DNA of 10,621 nt from Deltaproteobacteria bacterium (GTDB lineage: Bacteria > Desulfobacterota > GWC2-55-46 > S146-70). Position 1 is the stretch's first letter, and the number at the start of each line of letters is the position of its first letter. The notes under the pieces are model-generated. The model worked only from the letters and a program-made list of their open reading frames with translations. It did no database searches and was not told where the DNA came from. This document shows positions 1 through 7,209 of this stretch, piece after piece. The DNA is taken from positions 1 through 10,621 of the forward strand of contig WGFD01000271.1 in the NCBI GenBank assembly GCA_015492395.1, read 5' to 3'. The position numbers and the translations under genes are program-made.

Positions 1-2
1 AA

Positions 3-2036
3 CCCGATGTGAGAAAGAAGAAGCCGGCAAAAATGGAGGTTGGAGAGGTTGTGCCCACTCCTCCCGCGGCCGCAGAGCCGGCTCCGGAGGGAAAGAAGCA
101 CAAGATTTCCAAGGAAGTTACTGTTTTCACCCCGCAAAAACCGGATAGAAGGAAGTCCCAGCATAGAAAGAAGGTCTACAGTAAGGAGCAGCTCTACGAG
201 GAGAGGGGCAGGCGGAAGGGAAAGGTTATGCCACCGCCTAAGAGGGCGCTTAAGAAGACGGAGGTAACGGTTGCCAAACCGTCGAAGAGGGTCATAAAAG
301 TAGCGGATGCCATAAGTGTGGGGGATCTCTCCCAGCGGCTTGGTGTGAAGGCATCTGATATAATAAAGAAGCTTATGGCACTTGGGTATATGGCGACCAT
401 TAATCAGCTTATAGATATAGACGCGGCGACGTTGGTGGCGGATGACTTCGGATATGAGGTCGAGAGTGTAGCCATACAGGAAGAGGCTCTCCTTGGGGAG
501 GAGGAGAGGGAAGAACCAAAGGATCTCATCTTTAGGTGCCCCGTTGTTACCGTGGTAGGCCATGTCGATCATGGAAAGACCTCCCTGCTGGATGCGATAA
601 GAAAGACGAATGTGGCAGGGGGTGAGCATGGAGGAATAACACAGCATATAGGTGCCTACCACGTTCATCTTGACAAGGGAGGCATCACGTTCATAGATAC
701 GCCGGGACATGAGGCCTTTACTGCAATGAGGGCAAGAGGGGTTAGGGTCACGGATATAGTCGTCCTTGTTGTGGCCGCTGATGACGGTGTCATGCCCCAG
801 ACTGTCGAGGCTATAAACCATGCGAAGGCGGCCGAAGTCCCGATCATAGTCGCTATTAATAAGATAGATCTGCCTAATGCCGACCCTCAAAGGGTGAAGA
901 CTGAGCTGGCCAACTATGGGCTCGCCCCGGAAGAGTGGGGAGGGGATGCCATATTTGCCGAGATTTCGGCAAAAAAGAGGTTGAATATAAAAGAACTTCT
1001 TGACCTCATATTATTGCAGGCGGAGATGCTGGAGTTGAAGGCCAGTCCGTCAAGGACAGGAAGGGGTGTTGTTGTGGAGGCTAAACTTGAGAGGGGCAGG
1101 GGACCTGTAGCCACTGTGCTCGTGCAGGATGGGACGCTTAACGTTGGTGATGCTGTTGTTGTCGGTGTCCACTGGGGAAGGGTGAGGGCCATGGTGGATG
1201 ACAGGGGGAAGAGGACGAACAGCACCGGCCCTTCCATGCCTGTTGAGGTGCTTGGTCTTTCCGGGGTTCCTGATGCCGGTGAGACCTTGGTGGTTGTGAA
1301 GGATGAGGCCACGGCTAAACAGATAGCCGGTATCAGGTCTCAGAAGATCCACGGAAAGGAGATGGAAAAGACCGCCAAGGTGAGTCTGGAAGACCTCTAT
1401 AATAAGATACAAGAGGGAGAGATAAGGGAACTTGGGGTGGTGATCAAGGGCGATGTGCACGGTTCCGTTGAGGCACTGAAGGATGCATTGTTAAAGCTAA
1501 CAACGGAGCAGATAAAGTTGAATATCATACATAGCGCGGTGGGTGGCATAACGGAAGGTGATGTGATGTTGGCCTCGGCGTCGAACGGCATAATCATAGG
1601 TTTCAATGTGCGTCCCGAGCCGAAGGTTAACGCCCTTGCCGAGAGGGAGGGGGTGGATATCCGTCTCTACAATGTCATCTACGACGTCGTAGATGACATT
1701 AAGAAGGCTATGGAAGGGATGCTTGCTCCTATAATGAAGGAGATCCTGCTGGGCAGGGCCGAGGTGAGGGAGACATTCAGGGTATCAAAGGTTGGGACCG
1801 TAGCCGGATCATATGTGTTGAACGGGAAGATACTGAGGGGGGCAAAGGTCCGTCTCATAAGGAACAGCACCGTAGTGTACGAGGGGAAGATAGCCTCCCT
1901 GCGAAGGGTTAAGGATGATGTTAAAGAGGTCAACTCCGGCTTTGAGTGCGGGATCTCTATTGAAGGATATAATGACGTCAAGGTTGGTGATGTCATAGAG
2001 GCGTACATAATCGAAGAGGAAGCAGCCAGGCTTTAG
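3..2036 (+). CDS. infB: Translation initiation factor IF-2 (5' partial)
   Basis: IF-2 is the GTPase that places initiator fMet-tRNA on the 30S subunit and promotes 50S joining. The reading frame is open to the left edge (codons ccc-gat precede a GTG at 9) and no ribosome-binding site is visible, so the gene very probably begins upstream. Numbering from the GTG, residues 1-95 are a charged, Pro/Lys/Arg-rich linker. Residues about 96-150 are an IF2_N domain ([19 protein letters not shown]). The G domain shows all GTPase motifs: GHVDHGKT at 184-191, GGITQHIG at 208-215, DTPGH at 230-234, NKID at 284-287 and SAK at 320-322. The EF-Tu-like domain II, IF-2 domain III and the C-terminal fMet-tRNA-binding domain follow, ending EEEAARL. 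About 675 residues are present; family members run roughly 700-900, so an N-terminal piece is missing. A perfect palindrome lies at residues 555-564. Identification is secure; only the true start is unknown. Confidence 0.97.
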   Translation, partial: PDVRKKKPAKMEVGEVVPTPPAAAEPAPEGKKHKISKEVTVFTPQKPDRRKSQHRKKVYSKEQLYEERGRRKGKVMPPPKRALKKTEVTVAKPSKRVIKVADAISVGDLSQRLGVKASDIIKKLMALGYMATINQLIDIDAATLVADDFGYEVESVAIQEEALLGEEEREEPKDLIFRCPVVTVVGHVDHGKTSLLDAIRKTNVAGGEHGGITQHIGAYHVHLDKGGITFIDTPGHEAFTAMRARGVRVTDIVVLVVAADDGVMPQTVEAINHAKAAEVPIIVAINKIDLPNADPQRVKTELANYGLAPEEWGGDAIFAEISAKKRLNIKELLDLILLQAEMLELKASPSRTGRGVVVEAKLERGRGPVATVLVQDGTLNVGDAVVVGVHWGRVRAMVDDRGKRTNSTGPSMPVEVLGLSGVPDAGETLVVVKDEATAKQIAGIRSQKIHGKEMEKTAKVSLEDLYNKIQEGEIRELGVVIKGDVHGSVEALKDALLKLTTEQIKLNIIHSAVGGITEGDVMLASASNGIIIGFNVRPEPKVNALAEREGVDIRLYNVIYDVVDDIKKAMEGMLAPIMKEILLGRAEVRETFRVSKVGTVAGSYVLNGKILRGAKVRLIRNSTVVYEGKIASLRRVKDDVKEVNSGFECGISIEGYNDVKVGDVIEAYIIEEEAARL
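1671..1700. repeat. Perfect 30-bp palindrome inside infB
   Basis: The left half reads AATGTCATCTACGAC, and the next 15 bases are its exact reverse complement with no spacer. Base 1670 (C) and base 1701 (A) do not pair, so the perfect repeat stops at 30 bp. In RNA it could fold into a 13-bp stem with an ACGU loop (1684-1687). It lies in coding sequence for IF-2 residues 555-564 ([10 protein letters not shown]), and because 30 is a multiple of 3 the other strand encodes the same ten residues. There is no T tract after it, so it does not look like an intrinsic terminator. The repeat is seen directly; any function is unknown. Confidence 0.95.
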
Positions 2037-2067
2037 TGTGGTTACTTGTCATGGAGTTGACCGTTGA

Positions 2068-2355
2068 ATGGTGGTGGGTGTCTGTCATATAGATCTTGTA
2101 ATACATGGGAACAGATCTCTTAAGGGAAAGAGAAAGGTCATAAAGAGTATTAAGGAGAGGGTGAAGGGCCGTTTTAATGTTTCAGTGGCGGAAGTCGATG
2201 ACCATGAGCTCTGGCAGAGGTCCAAGCTTGGGATCTCTGCTGTCGGTAAGGATAATTCGTATGTAAACTCACTGTTGGAGAGGGTGCTGAACTTTATTGA
2301 ATCCATGAGCCTCGCGGAGATTGTTCATTCGGATATAGAGATTGTTTATTACTAG
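2068..2355 (+). CDS. ylxP: DUF503 family protein (YlxP-like)
   Basis: A 95-residue protein of the DUF503/YlxP family. The family signature is clear: an opening MVVGVCHIDLVIHG strand, then SLKGKRKVIKSIKERV, RFNVSVAEVDDHELWQRS and a short C-terminal helix-strand (LLERVLNFIES). The length equals the usual 90-100 residues. In Bacillus the homologue ylxP sits between infB and rbfA, as here. The family has been associated with ribosome assembly or 30S function, but its biochemical role is not settled, so no activity is assigned. The start is ATG at 2068, 31 bases after the infB stop. A GGAG at 2053-2056 is a possible but rather distant ribosome-binding site. The gene is almost certainly co-transcribed with infB and rbfA. 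Confidence 0.9.
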   Translation: MVVGVCHIDLVIHGNRSLKGKRKVIKSIKERVKGRFNVSVAEVDDHELWQRSKLGISAVGKDNSYVNSLLERVLNFIESMSLAEIVHSDIEIVYY

Positions 2356-2380
2356 CCATGGCCGGAAACATGAACCAAGT

Positions 2381-2743
2381 ATGAGTTACACCGTCTATAA
2401 TAGACCCGGAAGAGTGGGGGACCTGATAAGAAGGGAGATTTCCGGAATGCTCATCGGTGAGATAAAGGATCCAAGAATAGGCCTTGTAACCATAACCAAG
2501 GTATCTATGAGTCCCGACTTGAGGCATGCAAAGGTATACTTCAGCCTGATAGGCAATATGGAAGATAAAGTGTTGTGCAGGGAGGGCCTGCAGAGTGCGA
2601 GTGGTTTTATAAGGAGGGTATTGGCTAAGAGGCTCCGGCTGAAGTATATACCCGATATGGTCTTTGAATACGATGATTCCCTGGAATACGGCAACCATAT
2701 TGAGCAGTTACTGAAGGAGGTTAAGAGGGAAGAGACGGAGTGA
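2381..2743 (+). CDS. rbfA: Ribosome-binding factor A
   Basis: RbfA binds the 30S subunit near helix 1 of 16S rRNA and helps late maturation of the 16S 5' end, notably at low temperature. The product is 120 residues, within the usual 115-135. It has the N-terminal RPGRVGDLIRREI helix, the diagnostic KDPRIG at 29-34, a KVYFSLIG strand and the KH-like segment SASGFIRRVLAKRLRLKYIP, ending in an acidic/basic tail. The ATG at 2381 is chosen because the protein then begins just before the conserved RVGDLIRREI helix. A TTG in the same frame at 2342 would overlap the end of ylxP and add 13 unconserved residues. No good Shine-Dalgarno precedes 2381, so translation may depend on coupling to ylxP, whose stop is 25 bases upstream. 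Confidence 0.95.
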   Translation: MSYTVYNRPGRVGDLIRREISGMLIGEIKDPRIGLVTITKVSMSPDLRHAKVYFSLIGNMEDKVLCREGLQSASGFIRRVLAKRLRLKYIPDMVFEYDDSLEYGNHIEQLLKEVKREETE

Positions 2744-2785
2744 CTTCTTGACCGCTCCAGTCTTTGAATAACCTTTCCTGTTTTT

Positions 2786-3760
2786 ATGGATAACCGATAT
2801 AAGAGTGTCGTGGAGGAGATAAGGAGAGGCGATAGGTTTCTGGTCGTTTCACATGTCAATCCCGAAGGCGATGCCATAGGCTCTCTTCTGGGTTTGGCTT
2901 TGGCTCTCAAGGACTCCGGAAAGGATGTTACAGCTTATCTGGAAGATAAGATTCCGGATAACCTGACATTTCTTCCCGGCATTGATATGATTGTAGATGA
3001 TACGGACTGGGCGAGGGGGTTCGATATCATCTTTGCGGTGGACTGCGGGCAGGCGGACAGACTCGGCAAGAGGTTTGTTAATGGCAATAGATGTGCTAAG
3101 ATCATCAACATAGATCACCACGCCACTAACGACCTCTTCGGTGATATAAACATAGTGGACCCGAAGGCGAGTGCGACCGGTGAGATGATATACGATCTGC
3201 TCAAGGCCGCTTCCATTGAGGTGACGAAGGATATCGCCGTGAATCTGTATGTGGCGATACATACAGATACCGGTTCTTTCAGGTACAGCTCAACGACCCC
3301 GGCCGCGTTAATGAAGGCGGGTGAGCTCGTAAGAATGGGAGCGGAGCCGTGGCATATATCACAACTCCTGTATGAGAACTATCCCGCCAAGCGGTTCAAG
3401 CTTTTGGGGAGGGTTCTGGATACACTTGAGATCTCAGATGATGGAAGGATAGCCTCTATGTTTGTTACCCTGGATATGTTAAGAGAGTTCGATGCGGAGC
3501 GGTCGTTGGTCGACGGGTTTATAAACTATGCCAGGGCCATACAAGGAGTGGAGATCGCAGTCCTGTTCAGAGAGTCGGGAAACGGCAGGTACAAAGTGAG
3601 TTTTCGATCGAAAGGTTCGGCCGATGTCGCTACAATTGCCCAGATGTTTGGTGGTGGCGGGCACGTAAATGCAGCAGGATGTAATGTGGACGGCTCTCTC
3701 GAAGAGATAAAGGCTATGATCATGAAGGCGGCTGCCGGGGCCTTGGGATGCGGGGTATGA
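2786..3760 (+). CDS. nrnA: DHH-family nano-RNase / pAp phosphatase NrnA
   Basis: NrnA-type DHH phosphoesterases degrade 2-5-nt RNAs and/or dephosphorylate 3'-phosphoadenosine 5'-phosphate in the cytoplasm with Mn2+. The protein has 324 residues, the normal length. Visible motifs are motif I HVNPEGDAIGS (23-33), an Asp in AVDCGQ (D86), the signature IDHH (D110-H111-H112), a second conserved His-Asp pair in AIHTDTGSFRYS, and the DHHA1 nucleotide-binding loop GGGGH at 289-293 followed by xNAAG. Motif I carries Glu27 where many relatives have Asp, a conservative change. The ATG at 2786 gives an N-terminus of standard length, but no Shine-Dalgarno is visible in the 42-base gap after rbfA. Its place next to rbfA, truB and pnp fits completing RNA decay: PNPase leaves very short oligonucleotides that NrnA removes. 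The family is secure; the preference for oligoRNA or pAp cannot be read from sequence. Confidence 0.93.
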   Translation: MDNRYKSVVEEIRRGDRFLVVSHVNPEGDAIGSLLGLALALKDSGKDVTAYLEDKIPDNLTFLPGIDMIVDDTDWARGFDIIFAVDCGQADRLGKRFVNGNRCAKIINIDHHATNDLFGDINIVDPKASATGEMIYDLLKAASIEVTKDIAVNLYVAIHTDTGSFRYSSTTPAALMKAGELVRMGAEPWHISQLLYENYPAKRFKLLGRVLDTLEISDDGRIASMFVTLDMLREFDAERSLVDGFINYARAIQGVEIAVLFRESGNGRYKVSFRSKGSADVATIAQMFGGGGHVNAAGCNVDGSLEEIKAMIMKAAAGALGCGV

Positions 3761-3804
3761 AGCAGCGGTATGAGAACGCAGGGTCGAGATTATCTTAAAT
3801 AGTT

Positions 3805-4683
3805 ATGGATCGTACAGGGATATTGGTAATAGATAAGCCAACTGGTATTACATCTCATGGGGTCGTCAAGTTGGTGAAGATGAAGACTGGCGCCAGGAAG
3901 GTCGGCCATATGGGCACCCTCGATCCATTGGCTACCGGTGTATTGCCGTTGTGCATGGACCGCGCCACAAAGGCTGCCAGGTTCCTTGATGGCGGTGTGA
4001 AGGAATATTCCGTAAGGGTAAGGTTGGGGGTGGAGACGGACACATATGACGCCGAGGGTAAGGTCGTGGCCCGGGCCGACTATACTTCAGTGGACGAGGA
4101 AAACCTGAAAAAGACCGCCTCCCGCTTTGAAGGGAGGATCAAACAGGTCCCGCCCATGTTTTCCGCCGTGAAGAAGGGAGGCGTGCCCCTCTATAAGCTT
4201 GCCAGAAAGGGTATTACTATAGAACGGGAGCCGAAGGAGGTTGATGTTGTCAGTATCGAGGTTACAAAGGTGGATTTGCCCTTCTTTGAACTGTTGATAG
4301 TATGTTCTAAGGGTACATACGTTAGATCCATCTGCCATGATATAGGAAGGCAACTTGGTTGCGGCGCGCACATGGTGGCCCTCCGCAGGGTTAGAAGCGG
4401 CCAGTTTACACTCGATGATTCCATAGGACTTGAAGGTAATGGGAAGATGATGGTCGACAGTATTAAGACTATGGAGGATGTGTTTCAGGGGCTTCCGGAG
4501 GTGCCGATAAGCAAGGCTAAATGTTTGAAGGCCTCAGGGGATTGTTCCTTTGACAAGCCGCTACATCGTGGAGGTACAATCAGAAACGGCACCCTAGTCA
4601 GGTTTACGGATTTTGGTAAGATTGTCGCTATCGGGGTCTACAACGGTCCAAGATCTTTTAAGATAGAGAAGGTTTTTAGCTGA
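3805..4683 (+). CDS. truB: tRNA pseudouridine(55) synthase TruB
   Basis: TruB isomerises uridine 55 in the T-loop of tRNAs to pseudouridine and also acts as a tRNA-folding chaperone. The 292-residue product starts with GILVIDKPTGITSH and carries the catalytic motif GHMGTLDPLATGVL at 34-47, with Asp40 as the expected nucleophile. KEYSVRVRLGVETDTYDAEG follows, then VPPMFSAVKKGG, and GTYVRSICHDIG at 170-181, where Arg174 matches the conserved active-site arginine. The C-terminal ~70 residues resemble the TruB C-terminal/PUA-like domain. The start ATG at 3805 lies 44 bases after nrnA and has no clear Shine-Dalgarno. In many bacteria ribF follows truB; here rpsO follows directly after 27 bases. 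Confidence 0.97.
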   Translation: MDRTGILVIDKPTGITSHGVVKLVKMKTGARKVGHMGTLDPLATGVLPLCMDRATKAARFLDGGVKEYSVRVRLGVETDTYDAEGKVVARADYTSVDEENLKKTASRFEGRIKQVPPMFSAVKKGGVPLYKLARKGITIEREPKEVDVVSIEVTKVDLPFFELLIVCSKGTYVRSICHDIGRQLGCGAHMVALRRVRSGQFTLDDSIGLEGNGKMMVDSIKTMEDVFQGLPEVPISKAKCLKASGDCSFDKPLHRGGTIRNGTLVRFTDFGKIVAIGVYNGPRSFKIEKVFS

Positions 4684-4695
4684 AGCAATAAAGAT

Positions 4696-4705
4696 AAGGA
4701 GGTGA
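4696..4705 (+). promoter_or_regulatory. Strong ribosome-binding site of rpsO
   Basis: AAGGAGGTGA is an almost full-length match to the anti-Shine-Dalgarno of 16S rRNA. It ends 5 bases before the ATG at 4711. It decides the start: the in-frame GTG at 4702 lies inside this element and cannot be the initiation codon. It is by far the best ribosome-binding site in the window, fitting the high demand for a ribosomal protein. Confidence 0.93.
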
Positions 4706-4710
4706 GGCAG

Positions 4711-4977
4711 ATGCTGACTGCTGAAAGGAAGGTGGAGATAATAGACAGGTTCAAGACACATGAGGGAGATACAGGCTCTCCGGAGGTGCAGATAGCCCTT
4801 TTAAGCGAGAGGATACGCAACCTCACCGATCATTTTAAGATCCACAAGTACGACCATCACTCGAGGCGCGGGCTGTTAAAATTGATAAGTCAGCGGAGGA
4901 GCCTTCTGGACTACTTGAAGCGTTTTGACTCTATACGTTACAAGAGTGTAGTGGACAAACTCGGTTTGAGAAGGTAG
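4711..4977 (+). CDS. rpsO: 30S ribosomal protein S15
   Basis: S15 is a primary binder of the 16S rRNA central domain and forms inter-subunit bridge B4. The 88-residue product matches the universal length (88-89). It has the conserved [16 protein letters not shown] segment, the [26 protein letters not shown] core that contacts the three-way junction, and the typical C-terminus LGLRR. The ATG at 4711 is fixed by the Shine-Dalgarno at 4696-4705. It lies between truB and pnp, as in Escherichia coli. S15 in some bacteria represses its own mRNA through a leader structure, but the short truB-rpsO gap shows no obvious long fold. Confidence 0.98.
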   Translation: MLTAERKVEIIDRFKTHEGDTGSPEVQIALLSERIRNLTDHFKIHKYDHHSRRGLLKLISQRRSLLDYLKRFDSIRYKSVVDKLGLRR

Positions 4978-4978
4978 A

Positions 4979-4984
4979 TATAAT
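4979..4984 (+). promoter_or_regulatory. Possible -10 element of a pnp promoter
   Basis: A perfect TATAAT begins 2 bases after the rpsO stop codon, in the AT-rich start of the rpsO-pnp spacer. No good -35 hexamer is found at 16-18 bases. The nearest, TGGACA at 4952-4957, leaves a 21-base spacer, and there is no extended TGn. If used, it would give a pnp leader of about 65 bases containing the 5005-5034 hairpin. E. coli pnp also has its own promoter in the same spacer. The assignment rests on one hexamer in AT-rich DNA and is tentative. Confidence 0.3.
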
Positions 4985-5004
4985 TAATTAATCGATGTAA
5001 CAGA

Positions 5005-5034
5005 TTGTCTGTCTGAGAACGACGATAAAGACAA
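5005..5034 (+). promoter_or_regulatory. Possible stem-loop in the pnp leader
   Basis: TTGTCT (5005-5010) can pair with AGACAA (5029-5034), and inside it GTC (5011-5013) can pair with GAC (5021-5023) across an asymmetric bulge. The 3' arm ends one base before the pnp ribosome-binding site (AAGGAG, 5036-5041). No T tract follows, so it is not a typical terminator. By analogy with the RNase III-processed leader hairpin through which E. coli PNPase controls its own mRNA, it might be a regulatory or processing structure. The stem is much shorter than that of E. coli, so this is inference only. Confidence 0.3.
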
Positions 5035-5054
5035 AAAGGAGATGGTTAAATTAG

Positions 5055-7160
5055 ATGCTAAGAGAATATAAGATCATGTACGCGGGCAGACCTCTTACTA
5101 TAGAGACCGGCAAGGTGGCCAGGCAGGCGGACGGTTCCTGTATGGTCAGGTACGGTGATACCGTTGTGCTTGTAACGGTTTGCAGGTCGAAGGGGTCGCG
5201 GGAGGGGGCCGACTTCCTGCCATTGACCGTCAATTATCTTGAGATGACCTATGCCGCCGGTAAGATCCCCGGTGGTTTCTTTAAAAGGGAGGGGAGACCG
5301 AGCGAAAGGGAGGTACTATGCTCCAGGCTCATCGACAGACCTCTAAGACCTCTCTTCCCGAAAGGTTACTATAACGAGACACAGGTGATTGCCACGGTAA
5401 TGTCGGTGGACCCCGAAAATGATCCGGAGGTCGCGGCGCTTATAGGCGCCTCTCTGGTGGTTTCTTTGTCCGATATACCCTTTTATGGGCCGATAGCCTT
5501 GGCGAGGGTGGGGCGTGTGGGCGGCAAGCTTCTCTGTAATCCTTCTCTGAAGGAACAGAAGGAAAGTGATATAGATCTACTAGTGGCAGGGACAAAGGGC
5601 GCGATAATAATGGTCGAGGGCGGCGCCGACTTCGTGCCGGAAGATGATATACTCGCGGCTATAGAGTTTGCTCATGTTTCGATGAAGGATGTCTTGGAAC
5701 TCCAGGAAAGGATAATAGCCGAGGTGGGCAGGGCTAAACTGGAACTTTCGGGTGAAGAGATCGACGAAGGGCTCGTTGCAAAGGTAAAGGGGCTGGCTTC
5801 GGAGAAGATATCAGCAGCCTTGGATATACGCTCGAAGCAGGAGAGATACCAGAGACTCAAAGAGATAACGGAAGAGGTGATCGATGGCCTTGCTCCGGAA
5901 GCCGAGGATAGGGAGAAGGAGATTGGCGATATACTGGAAGATATTAAGTCCCGGTTGCTGAGAGACAAGGTCATTGATTCCGGTGTAAGGATAGATGGAC
6001 GTGGGACCCAAGACATACGGCCAATCAGTTGCGAGGTGGGGGTGCTGCCGAGGACGCACGGGTCCGCTCTCTTTACAAGGGGAGAGACGCAGGCGATGGT
6101 AGTCTCCACCCTCGGGACATCGGAGGATGAACAGAAGATAGATGCGCTGTCAGGCTGGGAATATAAGAGGTTTATGCTCCACTATAACTTCCCCCCCTTC
6201 TCAGTGGGAGAGGCGAGGTTCCTTAGGGGGCCCGGAAGACGGGAGATAGGTCATGGTGTGCTTGCCGAGAGGGCGGTATCCAAGGTGCTTCCCGGAGAGG
6301 ACTCCTTTCCTTACACCATAAGGGTGGTTTCGGATATATTGGAGTCTAATGGTTCGTCGTCCATGGCAAGCGTGTGCGGAGCCTCTCTTTCCTTGATGGA
6401 TGCCGGTGTCCCAATAAGTGCGCCTGTGGCCGGCATAGCGATGGGCCTTATAAAGGAGGGTGATAAGGTTGCCATACTGTCGGACATACTGGGGGATGAG
6501 GACCACCTTGGTGACATGGACTTTAAGGTGGCCGGAAATGAGCAAGGAATAACCGCCTTTCAAATGGACACGAAGATCGGTGGCATACCGGCGGAGGTAC
6601 TGAGAGACGCGCTCTATCAGGCCAGGGAGGGCAGGCTCCATATCCTGCAGAAGATGGCCGAGGGGATATCCAACCCAAGGCCGGAGCTTTCCGTATATGC
6701 GCCCAGGATAGTCACAATCAATGTCAAACAGGAGAGGATTAAGGATGTAATAGGCCCGGGAGGAAAGAACATCAGATCTATAATAGAGAAGACCGGGGTG
6801 AAGATAGATATAGATGATACGGGAAAGGTCAATATAGCTTCAGCGGATGAAGGGGCGGCGAGCCGTGCTATAGAGATGGTGAGATCATTGACACAGGAGG
6901 CTGAGGTTGGGAAGATATACCACGGCAAGGTGAAGAAGGTTGTCGATTTCGGGGCCTTTGTGGAGATATTCCCGGGTACTGAGGGCCTGGTCCACATATC
7001 ACAGTTGGCCCATGAGCGTGTTAAGGGTGTAAAGGATATAGTACGGGAAGGAGATGAGGTGCCTGTAAAGGTTATCGAGATTGGTAGGGATGGAAAGATA
7101 AGGCTTTCAAGAAAAGAGGCTATCGCCGAGGAGGCTGTAACAAGCTCTGATGCCACCTAA
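5055..7160 (+). CDS. pnp: Polynucleotide phosphorylase (PNPase)
   Basis: PNPase is a trimeric 3'-5' phosphorolytic exoribonuclease of mRNA decay, releasing nucleoside diphosphates. The 701-residue product has the full domain set: first RNase PH domain (about 12-145, with [14 protein letters not shown] and [12 protein letters not shown]), an all-helical linker (about 235-315), and a second RNase PH domain (about 320-460) with [14 protein letters not shown]. Then comes the catalytic stretch [15 protein letters not shown] at 476-490, where Asp481 and Asp487 match the catalytic aspartates. A KH domain carries GPGG at 567-570, and an S1 domain spans about 618-690 ([21 protein letters not shown]). 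The C-terminus is a short Ala/Glu-rich tail. The ATG at 5055 is preceded by AAGGAG at 5036-5041, a slightly long 13-base spacing. A run of seven C (6191-6197) encodes the conserved NFPPF motif. All catalytic features are intact. Confidence 0.98.
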   Translation: MLREYKIMYAGRPLTIETGKVARQADGSCMVRYGDTVVLVTVCRSKGSREGADFLPLTVNYLEMTYAAGKIPGGFFKREGRPSEREVLCSRLIDRPLRPLFPKGYYNETQVIATVMSVDPENDPEVAALIGASLVVSLSDIPFYGPIALARVGRVGGKLLCNPSLKEQKESDIDLLVAGTKGAIIMVEGGADFVPEDDILAAIEFAHVSMKDVLELQERIIAEVGRAKLELSGEEIDEGLVAKVKGLASEKISAALDIRSKQERYQRLKEITEEVIDGLAPEAEDREKEIGDILEDIKSRLLRDKVIDSGVRIDGRGTQDIRPISCEVGVLPRTHGSALFTRGETQAMVVSTLGTSEDEQKIDALSGWEYKRFMLHYNFPPFSVGEARFLRGPGRREIGHGVLAERAVSKVLPGEDSFPYTIRVVSDILESNGSSSMASVCGASLSLMDAGVPISAPVAGIAMGLIKEGDKVAILSDILGDEDHLGDMDFKVAGNEQGITAFQMDTKIGGIPAEVLRDALYQAREGRLHILQKMAEGISNPRPELSVYAPRIVTINVKQERIKDVIGPGGKNIRSIIEKTGVKIDIDDTGKVNIASADEGAASRAIEMVRSLTQEAEVGKIYHGKVKKVVDFGAFVEIFPGTEGLVHISQLAHERVKGVKDIVREGDEVPVKVIEIGRDGKIRLSRKEAIAEEAVTSSDAT

Positions 7161-7209
7161 CCCATGTCTCGCACAAGCACATCTGTACCCTCCTCCATAC
7201 CTTCCAAAG

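Noticed and set aside
2342..2380. TTG start extending rbfA by 13 residues
   Set aside because: It overlaps the ylxP end, has no ribosome-binding site, and the extra residues are not part of the RbfA family N-terminus.
2748..2776. Possible promoter upstream of nrnA (TTGACC at 2748-2753)
   Set aside because: No acceptable -10 hexamer occurs at the right spacing (ACCTTT at 17 bases).
4118..4137. GC-rich inverted repeat CCTCCC/GGGAGG inside truB
   Set aside because: A 6-bp stem with an 8-base loop in coding sequence and no T tract is expected by chance in a window this size.
4702..4704. GTG as the start of rpsO (adds 3 residues)
   Set aside because: It lies inside the AAGGAGGTGA ribosome-binding site; ATG 4711 has ideal spacing and gives the universal S15 length.
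5042..5071. Nine-codon ORF (ATG 5042 to TAA 5069-5071) overlapping the pnp start in another frame
   Set aside because: Its ATG begins immediately after the GGAG, with no spacing for initiation; the motif is better placed for ATG 5055. Probably chance.
6191..6197. Run of seven C in pnp as a frameshift site
   Set aside because: It encodes the conserved NFPPF motif, the frame continues intact on both sides, and no stimulatory structure or alternative product is evident.
6617..7156. Long open frames on the minus strand opposite pnp (also 5672-6109 and 6201-6641) and opposite infB and M16
   Set aside because: They are opposite intact, conserved genes, have Ser/Thr/Pro-rich low-complexity translations typical of antisense shadows, and show no recognisable domain.
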